The notes under the pieces were generated by a model. It was not told the origin of the DNA and did not search any database. It saw only the letters and a program-made list of their open reading frames with translations. DNA of 64,000 nucleotides. Source: Paramacrobiotus metropolitanus (lineage: Eukaryota; Tardigrada; Eutardigrada; Parachela; Macrobiotidae). This document shows, one piece after another, positions 48,001 through 60,027 of the stretch. Numbering within the stretch: the first letter of the stretch is position 1; every line of letters starts with the position of its first letter. A program made the position numbers and the translations under genes. The DNA lies in contig NW_026570239.1 in NCBI RefSeq assembly GCF_019649055.1, forward strand, positions 248,001-312,000, given 5' to 3'.

Positions 48001-51000
48001 GGATTACGATCTGGAATCCTTGATGCACTATGGTATGTACGACTTCGCTAAGACCATGGACTGGCCTGTTATCATTCCCAGAAAAGATGGAGTTTATCGT
48101 ATGGGTCAACGCGAGGGTTTAAGCGTACGCGATGTCGCAAAGTTGCGTAATGCTTATTACTGCCAAGTTGATCAGGGGTTCGAAGATCAGGATCCTGAAA
48201 AGCGGTCGTTTTCGGGATTTTCCGGGTTACCGATGCAAACCGATCAATGTGCTTTACAGTTTAATTCTTACTGTGAAAATAAAAAGCCAAAAAAGTGCAC
48301 AAAAGATAGAATGTTGGTGATGAATTGTAAGATTTCCGCAGACGCATCTTTTTTGCGTACAATGGCCACGGCCATGGCAAAGGCGCCGGTGCGGCCGATC
48401 GTAATATCCCTAACGGATATTCAAATAACCTCAGAAGCATTGTATCCGATCGAGAACCAGGTGGTGGAAATGTTGATGAGTTATTGCCGCACCCGTGACG
48501 CAACGGCAAAACTTTCAAGTTTCTCTTTCGCAAATCTCCAAGTTTTGACATTCGGGCGTTGCATAGACCTTCGAATCAAGAAGTCCGACTTTAAATTTTT
48601 GCCCATGTTAAGAGTGGTAACTTTCCTGGATACAACTATTCTGTATTTGGAAGAAGGAACCTTCACGAACTTACCGAAACTACTAGTAATCGCATGGCAC
48701 AGTGAACTTCAGCCTAACTTTGGTACGATAAAGCGCCAGCTTGCCTCCGGTGGGGACGACCACGGCCACATTGCCGAGAGAATGGTGGCATATTTGAAAC
48801 GAATGCACTGCGACTGTGAATTTGCTTGGCTGAGGAGATGGCTTCATGAGAGCGGCATGCTTGAGCATGCTCCTAAGGGATCTGAAGTCTATAATTTCAA
48901 TGACGATGAGTTGTTCGTCATCCCGGAAATAACGAGGAACGACATTTATATACCGATTGACTGCGCAAAGCAGCCCTTTCCTATTGATTTTACCATGATT
49001 GATTTTGCCCAAACAGAATTTTCTGTCAATGAACCACATTGTCCAGCACCCATAGTCAACGCGACATACGATTCTTTTAAATTTAAACGAACTTTTTCTC
49101 GCTCTCGGATCAGCATCGCACAATGCCGGTTACAGTTTGGAAAGTCTTGCAAGCCGTGGCACAGGAGTTCAGTGCGCTCAGCTACGGAATCGACAGTATT
49201 GGATTATTGCCAAAACCAGCTCAACAGCTCCCAATTGGCACTGGTTATTGGATGTCCGGGTAATACTACAGTGAGGGAAGCGCAAGAAATATCATTTGGG
49301 CTGGCCAAACCACCATTGCGTACGATAAACTTGAATGTGGATGACGGAGATTATTTGGTCTACCGTGCCTTTGCACCCGTTAAAACACAAACTCTAAGCC
49401 TGAGACTCTACGATTGCGTAATGCAGCAGACAACCGCAAAACTACGTTCTTTGGGTTTTGAGGGTCTGTTATATCTTGCATTCGCTTACTGCCAAGATAT
49501 GATTGTGCAAACAGACGATTTCGCCGCTGTCCCAAATATTCGCGTTTTACTATTTTTCCAGTCAACATTGGTCGACGTCACACAGTTCACCTTTGCTTCT
49601 CTTCCGAATCTTGAAATTCTATCCATGGAATACAAAGCGGTCGCAGTGCTCGATGTTGACCTTAGTTACTATCAGTATCTACGTAAACTGCATTGTGATT
49701 GTCAGTATTCTTTGTTTCGTAAGTGGCTACAGCGGCGCATCATACACCGGTTGCAAAATGCTCCCTTGAATAGCGTGAATAACTCGTATGACAATGGAAA
49801 CATGACCCATTGTCTTGTTGAAGAGCGGCGTTTGCGGTCAACATTCCTCAGATTTGATATCGAGGGCGGAACCTACTCGAATAGGTTTGAATGGACGCAG
49901 GAGGAATTGTATCCGTCGTTCGACTGCGCAGACGAGCATTCCAAAAGCGGGTTTCGGCGCTCAATACACATTTGTAACCGTGGACCGTTAAAATACTCAT
50001 TTAACGTCCCAAGCTGTAAAAGCACCGTTGCGACAAGCCTCTTACCAGTAACATTAAGCGAAGCGAAGCCATGGGACAAAAATGTTACAGTGGAAAACAG
50101 AACTGCCACCCCGGAGAAAGGTGAGTGCCTAATTTAACGTAACACATGTCACTTGAAGCTATCCAAAGATACGAGAACTGTTATCTGGACTCACACAATC
50201 CTATTTTGAAACAATTTCGCTATGCGGTTCATTATTACTAGAAAACACTCAGATGCATTGACAGCCCTTTTGCGCGCGGGCAACATACACAAATTCAATG
50301 TTCAGTAAGTTCGTTTTCTGGCTGAATGCGATAGCAGACTCCATGCAGTATGCGTGTATTCCAGTGTGTGGCTGGTGTTTTGAAAAATAAATTCTATAAT
50401 GTACGTGTTTTGATTAAGCGATGAGCGGAAGTGCATATTATAACCAATGACCGAAAAACACTCACAAAAAGTGAGAAAGCAACTCGATAATGGACAGCCA
50501 GCACAACTACCATGCCGATAATCTCATTTCGAAACTATGTCAGCTGCTATCAAAGTTCTCTCTTAAGACTGAGTTAAAAATTCACATTTCTAGCCTTTTT
50601 CTAACACTTTAACACGCATTGTGATTAATTTAGGAACGTCCGCATACGTCTTTGCAGCCGTGATCTGGACACTGTACTACCGGCCGGCAGCTGACTTTTT
50701 TATCGTGTGTTCCAGATTGGACCGTCAAATTGAGTAAACCAATCCTGCAAGAGCGACGATCCGAATTTACGGCACAGGCAGTGGATGCGGCTGGCAGTGT
50801 GTACCATTACGACGACCAAGCGCTTAGCACCGACCCGGCTGGGTTTTCCGGGCTTTTGGCTACCAGCCGCTTCTGGCCGAACAACGGCAAAGATGTTCCA
50901 TATTTAATCAGCGAAGCTTTTGGTACGAATAGCCGTATAGCTTACGGCCAAACACAATCAACCAGTCTGACTGCAGCTAATAAATACTTCGCTTACTGCT

Positions 51001-51774
51001 CCTGCTGCTGCTTATAATACTTCCTTATATGGGCTCCCCTGATATTATTTTCCCTTATCTGGGCTCCCGGCTAGTGAGCAATACCCGTCAAATTATTTAT
51101 CGGATTTATAGCAGAACCCTTTTCTACGTCTTTCAACCGGATTTACAAGTGAGCACACCAAAGAATTCCGAAATTTTACATCCGAATTACATTTATAGAA
51201 TTATATTATCTGTATATATTTTTCATTAATTTCAACCGGATTTGCCAATGAACAAACTAAAAAATGCCACAAACGTTGATACAAACTCAATGCTACAAAA
51301 GTACTGGCGAAATAACTATTTTACATATATCTAAATTTTCATCCAGTCATAACACTGATAACAGCTGCAAAACTGTGAGTAATAACGTAACCGCCGATGT
51401 AGAGGGTTGCTCATATTGCTCGGGATAAGGGGAGCCCATATAAGGCAGTAAGCGAGGTACAGTATATTTAGACCAATCTGAAGTTACTGTACTGTAGCCG
51501 CTAGATGAAGTGAGACCACAGAGTCTGGTGTACGAAAAAATGCAAGCCCAATATACACACTTTGCTCCATTGCAAAAATGTTTTCGATTTCAAACCGTTT
51601 CACTCTGCTGCTACCGATATATTGCATGTTTTACTGTTTTTTGATATTTTTTCATTTTTTGCAGCGAAAGGTAATTATTGTAAGAGCACAATGTCAAACC
51701 TCTGACAGTTTTCTGATTGTATACCTGATCTGTTGTGGTTTTTGGGGTTCCCCTGGCATGGCTATATTAGCCTA

Positions 51775-51836
<62 letters not shown>

Positions 51837-54800
51837 CTCATGCAGTTACGCTGCCCCTGGAAAGGGCAGTACAGTACGAAATGCAAATGCAAAGTGTGCG
51901 CCCCCCGGTGGGAGGAAGGATCGTGCTCAATGCCCGACGAGAGAAGGCATCGCCCTGATCTAACACAGGTCTCACTCTTCATCTAGCTGCTACAGTACCC
52001 TAACCCTGCACTTGACGGAAATTTGTATACAGTGCACTGAGTGCAGCCACACGCACTTGTTCGATCGAATTCACCATTCACATACACGGCTTGCAGTTAG
52101 TGCACGTGAGAACTCGAATCGGCTGAACGTTTATCCTGCTATACCGCACCGTATCGCTCATAGCGTACAAATTTCCGTTAAGAACATGGTTGGAGTACAG
52201 TATCTGTCGTTTGTTTTGCAAAGATATCTCAGACAAAGAGGAAGTGAAGGACTCATTGTCTTCCATCTCAACCTACACTTCGCAATGTGTAACATTCAAG
52301 GCCAGAGAAATGGAAGAGGATTACATTTTCTTTCGGCTGGGACAAAGGTAAATTGTACAATAACTATTGACAACGGTGCCATTAGACGTGCCGATGGTAG
52401 GCGAGGCGTAGCATGCCTAACGCTTGTCATTTGGAATGAGAGAATTACGCGAGAGATGCGGGACTCATTTACAATCATATGCAAAGCTCCATTCGGAATC
52501 AGATCTGTTTTCACCAAACATCGTAGTTTCATGCCGTTTTGCGTTTAACGACATTTATTATAACAACAGTTAAATGAAATTCTATTTGTGATTGTTGAAA
52601 TGTCGTATGTATGGAAGGTATCCGTCTGGATGAATTAGCTAATTTGATTATGACTGATTGGAAAATTCTACCAAAAACACGCGTTATATAAAAATTTATT
52701 TTAGATCTCTTAGGACGGTAAGAGTTGAAGACCCATCGGCACACTGCACAGAAAATTTGACAACTTAAAATTATGTAGAAAGCGGAATGGCTTTTTCCCG
52801 TTCTATTTGTTAACCTACCCGGTCCTACCGTAAACTACAAGTAAATATAAAAAATACAAGGTAGCATAAGTTTTTCCTAAAAACTTGTCATGAATCGTTT
52901 TTTACAATCGCCGTAACGACAAAAAACGATGATCAGACCTTACGGTTTCTGTACAAGAGTAAATGGAAAGCCATGCAAGTGCAGCGTAGTCGCCGCCTTG
53001 GTTAGGTGTATGGAGCTATAATTTGAGAAAATATTTACTCTTGCAAAAAACGATGTGTAATATTTTATGAATACAACTAAAATTGTTAAGACTAGTTTAG
53101 TTGTGTAGTAATTTTGATGCTGAATTAGTCCTCTTTAATTCTATTCAGAAAAAAAGTAGAAGAGCGTGTGCACTTCGAAATATGGACAGCCCTGGTGCTT
53201 TTCCCATAGACGCATATTCTTAACCTTGCGAAGGGTCTCATTCTAAATGACACAACAGAGCCGAAATCACACCTCATTAGCGATCGATGGTATCGTTGTC
53301 ATTTGATAGAGTCCGTACCTCATAAAATACCGCCCGACTTCAATAATTATGTTCTTCGGTTTATGCTTTCTAAAACGAAAGACACCGAAAGTTCCGCATA
53401 ACCCGGCCTAAAATAGTGTAAAGGCTATACTGGCTGCCCCCTTGGGAGAGACATTTCGAAAACCCCAGCCTTCCTTCCCCCTTAAAAATTAATGGTAATA
53501 TCTTACGCAAAGTCAGACACTCCAGTATCGTTCAAACGCCAGTTTTTTTATGCATAATGCGCATATACAGTATAACGACTGGTAACATGTGTCATCACAG
53601 TCAGGAGCTAATCTCCGCTCCGAATGATCAAGGATGCTTTCTCTGTTCCCAAATTTATCTCTGTGAATCATAACCTGCACCAAAGTGCTTTGCACTGAGG
53701 GTAGCCCGGTCAGAGTGAAAAGGGGGTAGACCGGTCAGAGTGATGTCTGACTACTGTATGCGTATTACAAATTTCTTGCTTCTCCTGACGGTTTTCGCGT
53801 AAGCAGATTTGACTCGGTTGAGCGGATGGGCACTCAGATCCCAGAATACGGTGACATACTACGATGAAAAATTCATGTTGGTAATATATACCATATTAAA
53901 AGCGATAGTGCTCGTTCAATTTGTATGCGGAAAACAGGGTGTCGGGAGAAAATTCAAAAATTCCATAAGTGTTACTGTTGGCGTGTAGGCAGCGAATGTT
54001 TTCGCCGCGAAAATTGTTAGAAAACTCTGCAGCGTAGAAATACAAAGCACATCGTGTATTAAAAAACAAAAAGAAAAAGACACGGTGTTATTTATATTTA
54101 TTTAATAAAAACTACAGAAAAATGTGCTTTTTCCGACAGAACAATTTTGAACACAAGATTTTTCATTAAAAAAATTACAAAAACCATAAAGATCTGGATC
54201 GTATAGGTGCATGATGATTGGTGCATGCATAAGTTTTTTAGTGCATTGTTATTGTAATTATATGGTGTAATTTTGTAATTTGAAATACAATCGTCGCCGT
54301 GTTGTAAGTACTATTGTCAAGTGTCCATTGTTTTATTTATTGCCGTAAACGTGTAATGCACTGTTGACTGACTACTGTCGTCGTCCCATCCGTATTATTG
54401 CAATATCGATTATGTTCGTCACCGTCAAAGTACTGTAACTGTTACCCCGTTATTTGTAATTCTCCCTGATGCAGTTCAGTCATAGTATCGCCAAGTTAGG
54501 GTGTTTTGGTTTCATCAGTATGTTTCAACAGCTGCTCTGTTGAAACGCGTTTCAACGGCACTAATAACGGTTTCAGCTGTAAAGTTTCTTAAAGGCTATA
54601 AAGTATGAATAGGTTATTGCGCTGAAACTTGTGAGAAAAAACTGAAACCCGCTAAAGCTTAGTGAAACCGAGTGAAACTAAATGAAACTTGCTGAAACCC
54701 ACTTCGACCCGCTGAAACGCGTAGAAACCTACTGCGACCCGCTGAAACACACTGAAACGCGTGGAACCTACTGCAAACCACTGAAACACACTGAAACGCG

Positions 54801-57800
54801 TTGAAACCCCCTGCGACTCACTGCCGAACCAAACTGCAGTTAATTATGCTTACACGCGCTGTAACTACCTTGTGACCTTTATGTCGATTCATCATTTGCG
54901 AAACTTTGCAAAACAAAATTATTTCTTGCAACTAACACGAAGCAGAATGCACTTGAGAGTGGTATTTTCTCGTCGAGCAGTCAATATTGTGTACTGATTG
55001 CACAAGCGTGTAATACCCAAGCCCTTGGGAAACAGCAGTGGTCAGTGATCAGGAATGCAGGTATCACTGACAGCAATTGACAGTCATTGGCAGCAAAATT
55101 TACTGTTGCAAAACTGTACTTATTGTGTAGAGGTCGTCGTTCTGAACGTTAAGTACTGCATTGGAATTAATTGGAACGCACCGAATTTTGTATTGTGTCG
55201 TACAAATACTATCTGATCAAATACAATCCCATTATTAATTTGCATTAGGTTAAACTTTGCACAGCGCTAACGTAGTCACTGCAGTACGTGTAGTTGCTAC
55301 TTTACTGTTACTGTAGTTACGGTACTATGTTGCTGTCTATAAAGTACAGCCTGTTATTCGAAGTGCTTTAAAATGATGTCATATTGCTTTGCATACTGTA
55401 TTGCCTGGAGACAGTTCTACTATACCAAAGTGACCCTCCTGAACAACGCCGAACAAGCCGAAACAAACGATCAAGTGCTGAGACATTCTAAAGTACTGCA
55501 ATACTTGAAAAGCTCGGCAGTACATACAACAGTACTTTACATACAACAGCACATACTACAACAACATGTAGGGGGAATTTAACTGCGGATGCCAGCACTC
55601 CCTGTACTTGTTGTCGTCACCCGCCTAGAGTGTGACGTTACGGCAATACATAAGGTTAAATCAGGCGCGGTACATAAGCACCATGTTTAGCCACAACGTA
55701 AACCTCCAGCCGGGTGACGGCAGCAAGTACACGGAGCGCTGGCTTCAGCAGTTGAATTCCCCTTATACAACGTGCATACATACAACAGTACATAAATACA
55801 ACAGTACTTTACACACAACAGTCCATACAACAGTTGAAATACAACAGTACTTTCAAAGTATCGCTGCATGGCACAGCATGACTCTGAAAGTACTGCTGTA
55901 GTTTGGAAGTGTTGCTGCGCTTTTGAAGTACCGCAATACTATAAAATGTCTCAGTGCCTGATCGTCTGTTTCGGCTTGTTCGGCGTTGTTCGGGAAGGAC
56001 AGTTTGGAAGCAATTTTCTCAATCAACGGCTTCAGTGTGTTATATCATGGCGGTACTAAAAGGCGTACACGCGGCACTGGTGACGCCACAGAAAGGCAAG
56101 CAGCCCATTAGTGCAGTCCTTTAAGGCTCGTAGACTCCATAGACTGCAATGGTGAACTCGTTCTACGTTGCATTACGATTGATGAATTGGTGAATTGCAC
56201 GTGCCAACGAGCGCGACAAGCATGTGCTGCAAGTCTCATGGATGGAAGAAAGTATGGCTCAGACCTGGGCAGTTATATATAACTTAAAGCGAGTTTCCGA
56301 GGTTTTAACGTAACTCTGAAGCGTAACTCGGTACCCCAAAAACGTAACGCTAACGCAACTCGCCTAAAATCTGTATGTATTGTCTATGGTAGCGTAACTC
56401 GCGGTATAACTCGAAGCTCGGTTTTACTTGCGTAGGTAGCGTAACTCGCACGCTTCCTGTAACTCGTAACTCTAACGGTAGGTGCTTTTTCTACAACTGC
56501 CCTGGTCTGGGGCCCGACTCTATGGCTGTGCTTTGAAGGCAAACCAAACTTTGAAAATGACGTGATACTTTTAAAGTACTTTTCCCGAAGATCCCCGAAC
56601 AGGCCGCAACTGGCGATTAGGAGCTGGGACATTTGACAGTATGGCTGTACTTTGAAAGTAAAGCAATAGTTTGAAAGTGAGGTAGTTCTTCCAAAGTACT
56701 GGTGTACCATAGTGACCTTCCCGAACATCCCCGAACAGGCCGAGACGCGCTTCCCGTGATGTGGGGTCATCGAGTTGTTGCTCAAAAGAAAGGGAAAGTA
56801 TTTCAAGTTTTGTGATGCAGATCTCATCAGTAATAAAAGCGGAGAGAGAATTAAAACTTTTGAAAGTTAGCCGAGTTAGCATACACAGCCATTGCATGGT
56901 CGGTCCGTGCCGCTCCGACCGCTGTGTTCTAATGCATACGTGTTTAGACCTTTTTAAAACATTCAATCGTCCTTAGTTGCACACATATTATGCATAGAAA
57001 GTCTTAGATACTCCCAGCTCATTTCAAACATCTAAAACTTAAAATCGGTGCAGAAACAACTGCACGGGCGCATTATGGTGCCGACGACGACAAATACTTG
57101 GCCCTACAGTACTTATCGTTAATTTAAACTATGTTGCACAATAGGTTTTCGCATTAGCTTACAGTGCAATGAATATGTGCGTCGCCGACAACGGCAACGA
57201 CAACAAGCCACAATATAATATAATTCTCATAATACTACCAAAGATAAGAATAACATTGCTTGCACCGTGTACGGAAATATCAAAAAATTACAGAAACTTA
57301 TTATTGTGGCCCGTAACAAATTGTTCCAATAACTTTGTTGCTATACAAGGCAGCGGCGGCGGCGGTTGACAAAGTCTTAGTTGCAAACAAGGGTGCGATA
57401 TGTGTCGCTGACTTTATTTCCTCTTTTCTGGCATAATAATACTTTTTGGTATTGGTAGTTTTAAGCGTGTAGTTAAATCAGACACGTCTGCACCGTGGTC
57501 CAGCGACGACGACAGCAAATGCTTACTGCGAACCGCACATCTGCACCGTACTGGTACAGATTTTTACCTTTACCAAAAATTCATATGTGATTTTCACAGA
57601 TGTCAGTCAAGCGTTGGCCGACAAGGCGGTCAGCAAAACATCACTCTATCACAAGCATGTATTTTCCGCGGAGCTATACAGCATCTGGTTCTTCATGCAC
57701 TGGGACTTTTTCACGAAAATCAGAGAGCCGATCGGGACGAGTATTTGCGCATATACCTCAACCGTACGGAGCTTCCATCAAATAGTATTCTGTTGCGCAA

Positions 57801-60027
57801 ACTTCCGCAGATGCCCAGTTACGGAACAGAGTACGATCTGGAATCGATCATGCATTACGGCGCGTTCGACCTGTCAGACCCACAGCGCCCCGATCTGCCA
57901 GTATTTCTTCCCAAGAAAACAGTGCAGAAAGGTAAGCGCATTAAAATGGGTCAAAGGCGGACTTTGAGCGCAAAGGACATTGTCAAGCTATACACTGCAT
58001 ATAATTGCACGATGCAGGCTGAACCCCGTGGTGGTTATGAACCACTTCCCAATTTTTTAAAAAGCCGTCTTTCACCGCCTGTGTGTGACCAACTAGCTAA
58101 GGTGAAATGTGCCAGCGCAAACATGAATAACTGCACATCGCAAAGAATGATTTTTCTGTCATGTGACAACAGCACGACCATAGAGGACTGGGAGCAAGCT
58201 GCTGCTGTATCGAAATTGCAATTGTATGTCGTCGTGTTGGACATTTCGGATAGCGGTCACATGGATGCAGCGCCCGACGCCTTTCGCTCAATTCGAAGGC
58301 AAATCCTTTTAGCGTCGTTTTCCTACTGCCGAGACAGTCGTTTTACAATGATTCTTGCAACGTTCGGATATGTTAACGTCATGGATATAGATTTGCAGTG
58401 GTGCTACGGATTGATAATAAGAAAAAAAGACTTCTGCGGATTCCCCAGGTTGCAGATTCTGACTTTCAGTAGCAGCACTATTTCTTATCTGGAAGCAGGG
58501 ACGTTCACCTCGCTGTCAGATCTGAAATTGTTAAGCATCGAGCAAGATCTGTTCGATCCGACGAGCTTGGCTTTTAATGTTAGCCGGACGCAGCTGGTTG
58601 ACTATCTATACACGATCCACTGCGGCTGTGATTTCGCAGACTTTAGAATGTGGAGAAAAAACAACAAGGCACTACGAATGGAACTGGAACCAGGCGAAAT
58701 AACGTTTCTCGAAGTCGTTGTTGAAAATGGAAGAATATCGAGAAGGGACGTTTTCTTTCCAGTAGACTGTCACAAAAGAGATGCCGAATTTAATCTTGCC
58801 CAAGTGGAATATTCCATCAACGAGCCGCTGTGTAAGTGGATATTTTTCAAACTGTCACGTGAATTCGTCTCTGCTAATTGCTATCGCATATCCGAGCGCT
58901 TTACGCATTAAGGTACGCATCATGCGCTTGGCACTCGTTCTTCATAGCATATCTGTTTAATGTAACAATAATGTTAAAGCCGAAAGTTGAGTGACAACGA
59001 AAAGTACAGTAGTTTTATGTAGCCAAAATAATGATACCACAAGCCTCTCATTATTTGCTCGTTTGAATCTGTAAACATGTTAAGTTGCACAGCGTAGTTT
59101 CACGCTAGCCTTGAGAACACGTTTGTTGTTTAGGTGAGGCCGGCACCACATCATCTACAGTTTCCTCTGACGCAGACCCATGTAAAGCAGCATTTATGAA
59201 ATATTCCCATAAATTTGGTACGTTACAATTTGCTACGAGGACGGTTGAGTACCGTGAACATACTGTGCACGATTTGGGTGCGATGAACATCGGGCTACGC
59301 GCAATGTGCGTTTCAGTTTATGCATTTGCACCGTAATGCCAGTAGCGCAACGCTGCTAGCGTTGTAACTATGGCATAGGCTAACCCGGTTGTTCGTACTT
59401 CGTAGCATCCTCATATTCTTTTTCTGCGTCCCAGAGCACTATTCTGGGCTTTTGTTATTTATTTTTCATGTGTGCTTGTGAATGCATGCTATTCAGAAAA
59501 ACGGCCTCCGCTAATGTTATCAGAGAACACATCGCAACGCGCAACCCATGAACGGGAGCCGCCTTATCCAGTTAATGGTGAGCAACGTTTTTGTACTGTA
59601 CCCGCGCGAGTTTAAGGGACAGTAAATTCCCCTGGACCGCCCGCACTAGACGTCGGTTTCTTTGATGTCAAAGAAGCCGACGCCTAGTGCGGGCGGTCTG
59701 GGGAAATTTTCTGTCCCTTAAACTCGCGCGGGTACAGTATTAAATAGTTTATTATCAATCCTTTTTCGTCGTACGATTTATTTCGCAGGAGCCACTGGCA
59801 CGGTGTCATATTCTGCTCCATCTTTTCATTGGATTTACGGCTGTCTTGGAGGAGTTGCTGCGTTATGCGTTGTGCTGGCTCTTTACTTGGCTCGGCGACG
59901 TATTGGTCGCCCATTTCGCCGTGGTGGGAATTCGACAACTTTGGAGAGCGGTCCACTGCTGGCTGGAAACGTCGCGACTGTTGGAAGGCCAAGAGTGTAC
60001 AGATTTCTACCGCGTCTACAGAGTTGA
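45013..60027 (+). CDS. gene B: membrane-anchored tandem astacin / pseudo-astacin with LRR units
   Basis: Paralogue of gene A. Exons: 45013-45127, 45532-45660, 46065-46127, 46230-46353, 47767-50120, 50716-50922, 52233-52347, 57600-58831, 59134-59217, 59789-60027, all GT/AG and in phase: 1,553 aa. Exon 5 is 2,354 nt, exactly as in A; exons 2, 3, 4 and 6 also have identical lengths (129, 63, 124, 207). A clear signal peptide (MLRFWVIFCISVIQSING) precedes an acidic stretch and propeptide. Astacin domain 1 (LTLWPSGKVPYHIS) has HEILHALGLFHE and SLMHY. Two LRR-LRRCT units (HCDCEFAWLRRWL, HCDCQYSLFRKWL) follow. Domain 2 (FWPNNGKDVPYLIS) has HLVLHALGLFHE, with Glu lost, but keeps SIMHY. Then come a third LRR-LRRCT (HCGCDFADFRMWR), a Ser/Thr-rich stalk, a TM helix (GCLGGVAALCVVLALYL), a stop-transfer ARRR and a ~45-residue tail. 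Introns 6 and 7 are inflated by repeats. The long fusion is inferred from splice phase; a transcript would settle it. Confidence 0.8.
46766..46813. repeat. palindrome in gene B intron 4
   Basis: CACCATGGTGATTTTACCTTCGA and its near inverse CTTCGAAGGTAAATTACCAAGGTG form a ~48-bp hairpin. Confidence 0.7.
50634..50744 (+). other. possible alternative terminal exon of gene B (after module 1)
   Basis: An acceptor (ATTTAG) at 50631-50633 is in phase with the donor at 50120. The frame from it reads TSAYVFAAVIWTLYY, continues through the 50716 acceptor region and stops after LDRQIE at 50742-50744. If used, it would end the protein after the active astacin and two LRR units with a weak hydrophobic segment, skipping the pseudoprotease half. 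No matching exon is seen in gene A, so this may be chance. Confidence 0.25.
51023..51445. mobile_element. MITE with CCTTATATGGGCTCCCC ends in gene B intron 6
   Basis: 18-bp inverted ends at 51023-51040 and 51428-51445 (outer CCTTATATGGGCTCCCCT). A second TTATCTGGGCTCCC word follows inside the left end. The centre is unique AT-rich DNA. About 420 bp, nonautonomous. Confidence 0.75.
51776..51833. repeat. (TA)n microsatellite
   Basis: About 27 uninterrupted TA units inside intron 6 of gene B. ORFs that read YIYIYI through it are artefacts. Confidence 0.95.
54500..54832. repeat. GAAAC 10-bp periodic repeat
   Basis: About 25 degenerate words of the type CTGAAACNNN (CTGAAACGCG, CTGAAACACA, CTGCGACCCG), with a short inverse-sense start (TGTTTCAACAG...TGTTGAAACG) at about 54525-54560. 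Confidence 0.7.
55425..56008. mobile_element. ~580-bp foldback element in gene B intron 7
   Basis: Almost the whole segment is a palindrome. The outer left arm GAACAACGCCGAACAAGCCG (about 55440) pairs with CGGCTTGTTCGGCGTTGTTC (about 55972). AAAGTACTGCAATACTT pairs with GTACCGCAATACT. Inner GGGGGAATTTAACTGC pairs with CAGTTGAATTCCCC. The centre is near 55690. Confidence 0.8.
56284..56482. repeat. GCGTAACTCG word cluster
   Basis: Eight or so copies of GTAACTC(G) with small variations. The same word appears singly at about 15845, 17408 and 19252. Unit spacing is irregular. Confidence 0.6.
56516..56745. repeat. ~125-bp imperfect tandem duplication
   Basis: TATGGCTGTxCTTTGAAxG...AAAGTACT...CCCGAA.ATCCCCGAACAGGCCG occurs twice, starting at about 56519 and 56640. 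The words CCCGAACA and AAAGTACT relate it to the foldback at 55425-56008. Confidence 0.7.
59594..59739. mobile_element. 146-bp near-perfect hairpin element (CCGCACTAG family), copy 2, in gene B intron 9
   Basis: Arms of about 70 bases (outer TACTGTACCCGCGCGAGTTT) pair with only a handful of mismatches around the tip TTTGATGTCAAA. The inner 60 bases match the element at 17461-17524 in layout and in the CCGCCCGCACTAG words. It ends 49 bases before exon 10, which encodes the TM anchor. It is also an excellent RNA hairpin candidate. Confidence 0.85.

Larger units (their letters stand above)
52348..57599. other. 5.25-kb intron 7 of gene B, no additional gene seen
   Basis: Longest intron in the window. 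It contains the 10-bp GAAAC repeats, a large foldback, a GTAACTCG repeat cluster and a tandem duplication, each listed separately. No exon or nested gene is supported on either strand. Confidence 0.5.

Noticed and set aside
51578-51982. 126-codon ORF with poly-Tyr-Ile and its antisense partner
   Set aside because: Created by the (TA)n tract inside an intron of gene B.
57745-57765. Start codon at 57745 for the astacin-like ORF
   Set aside because: It is internal; in the same frame the exon extends back to the acceptor at 57599 and includes the HLVLHALG motif upstream.
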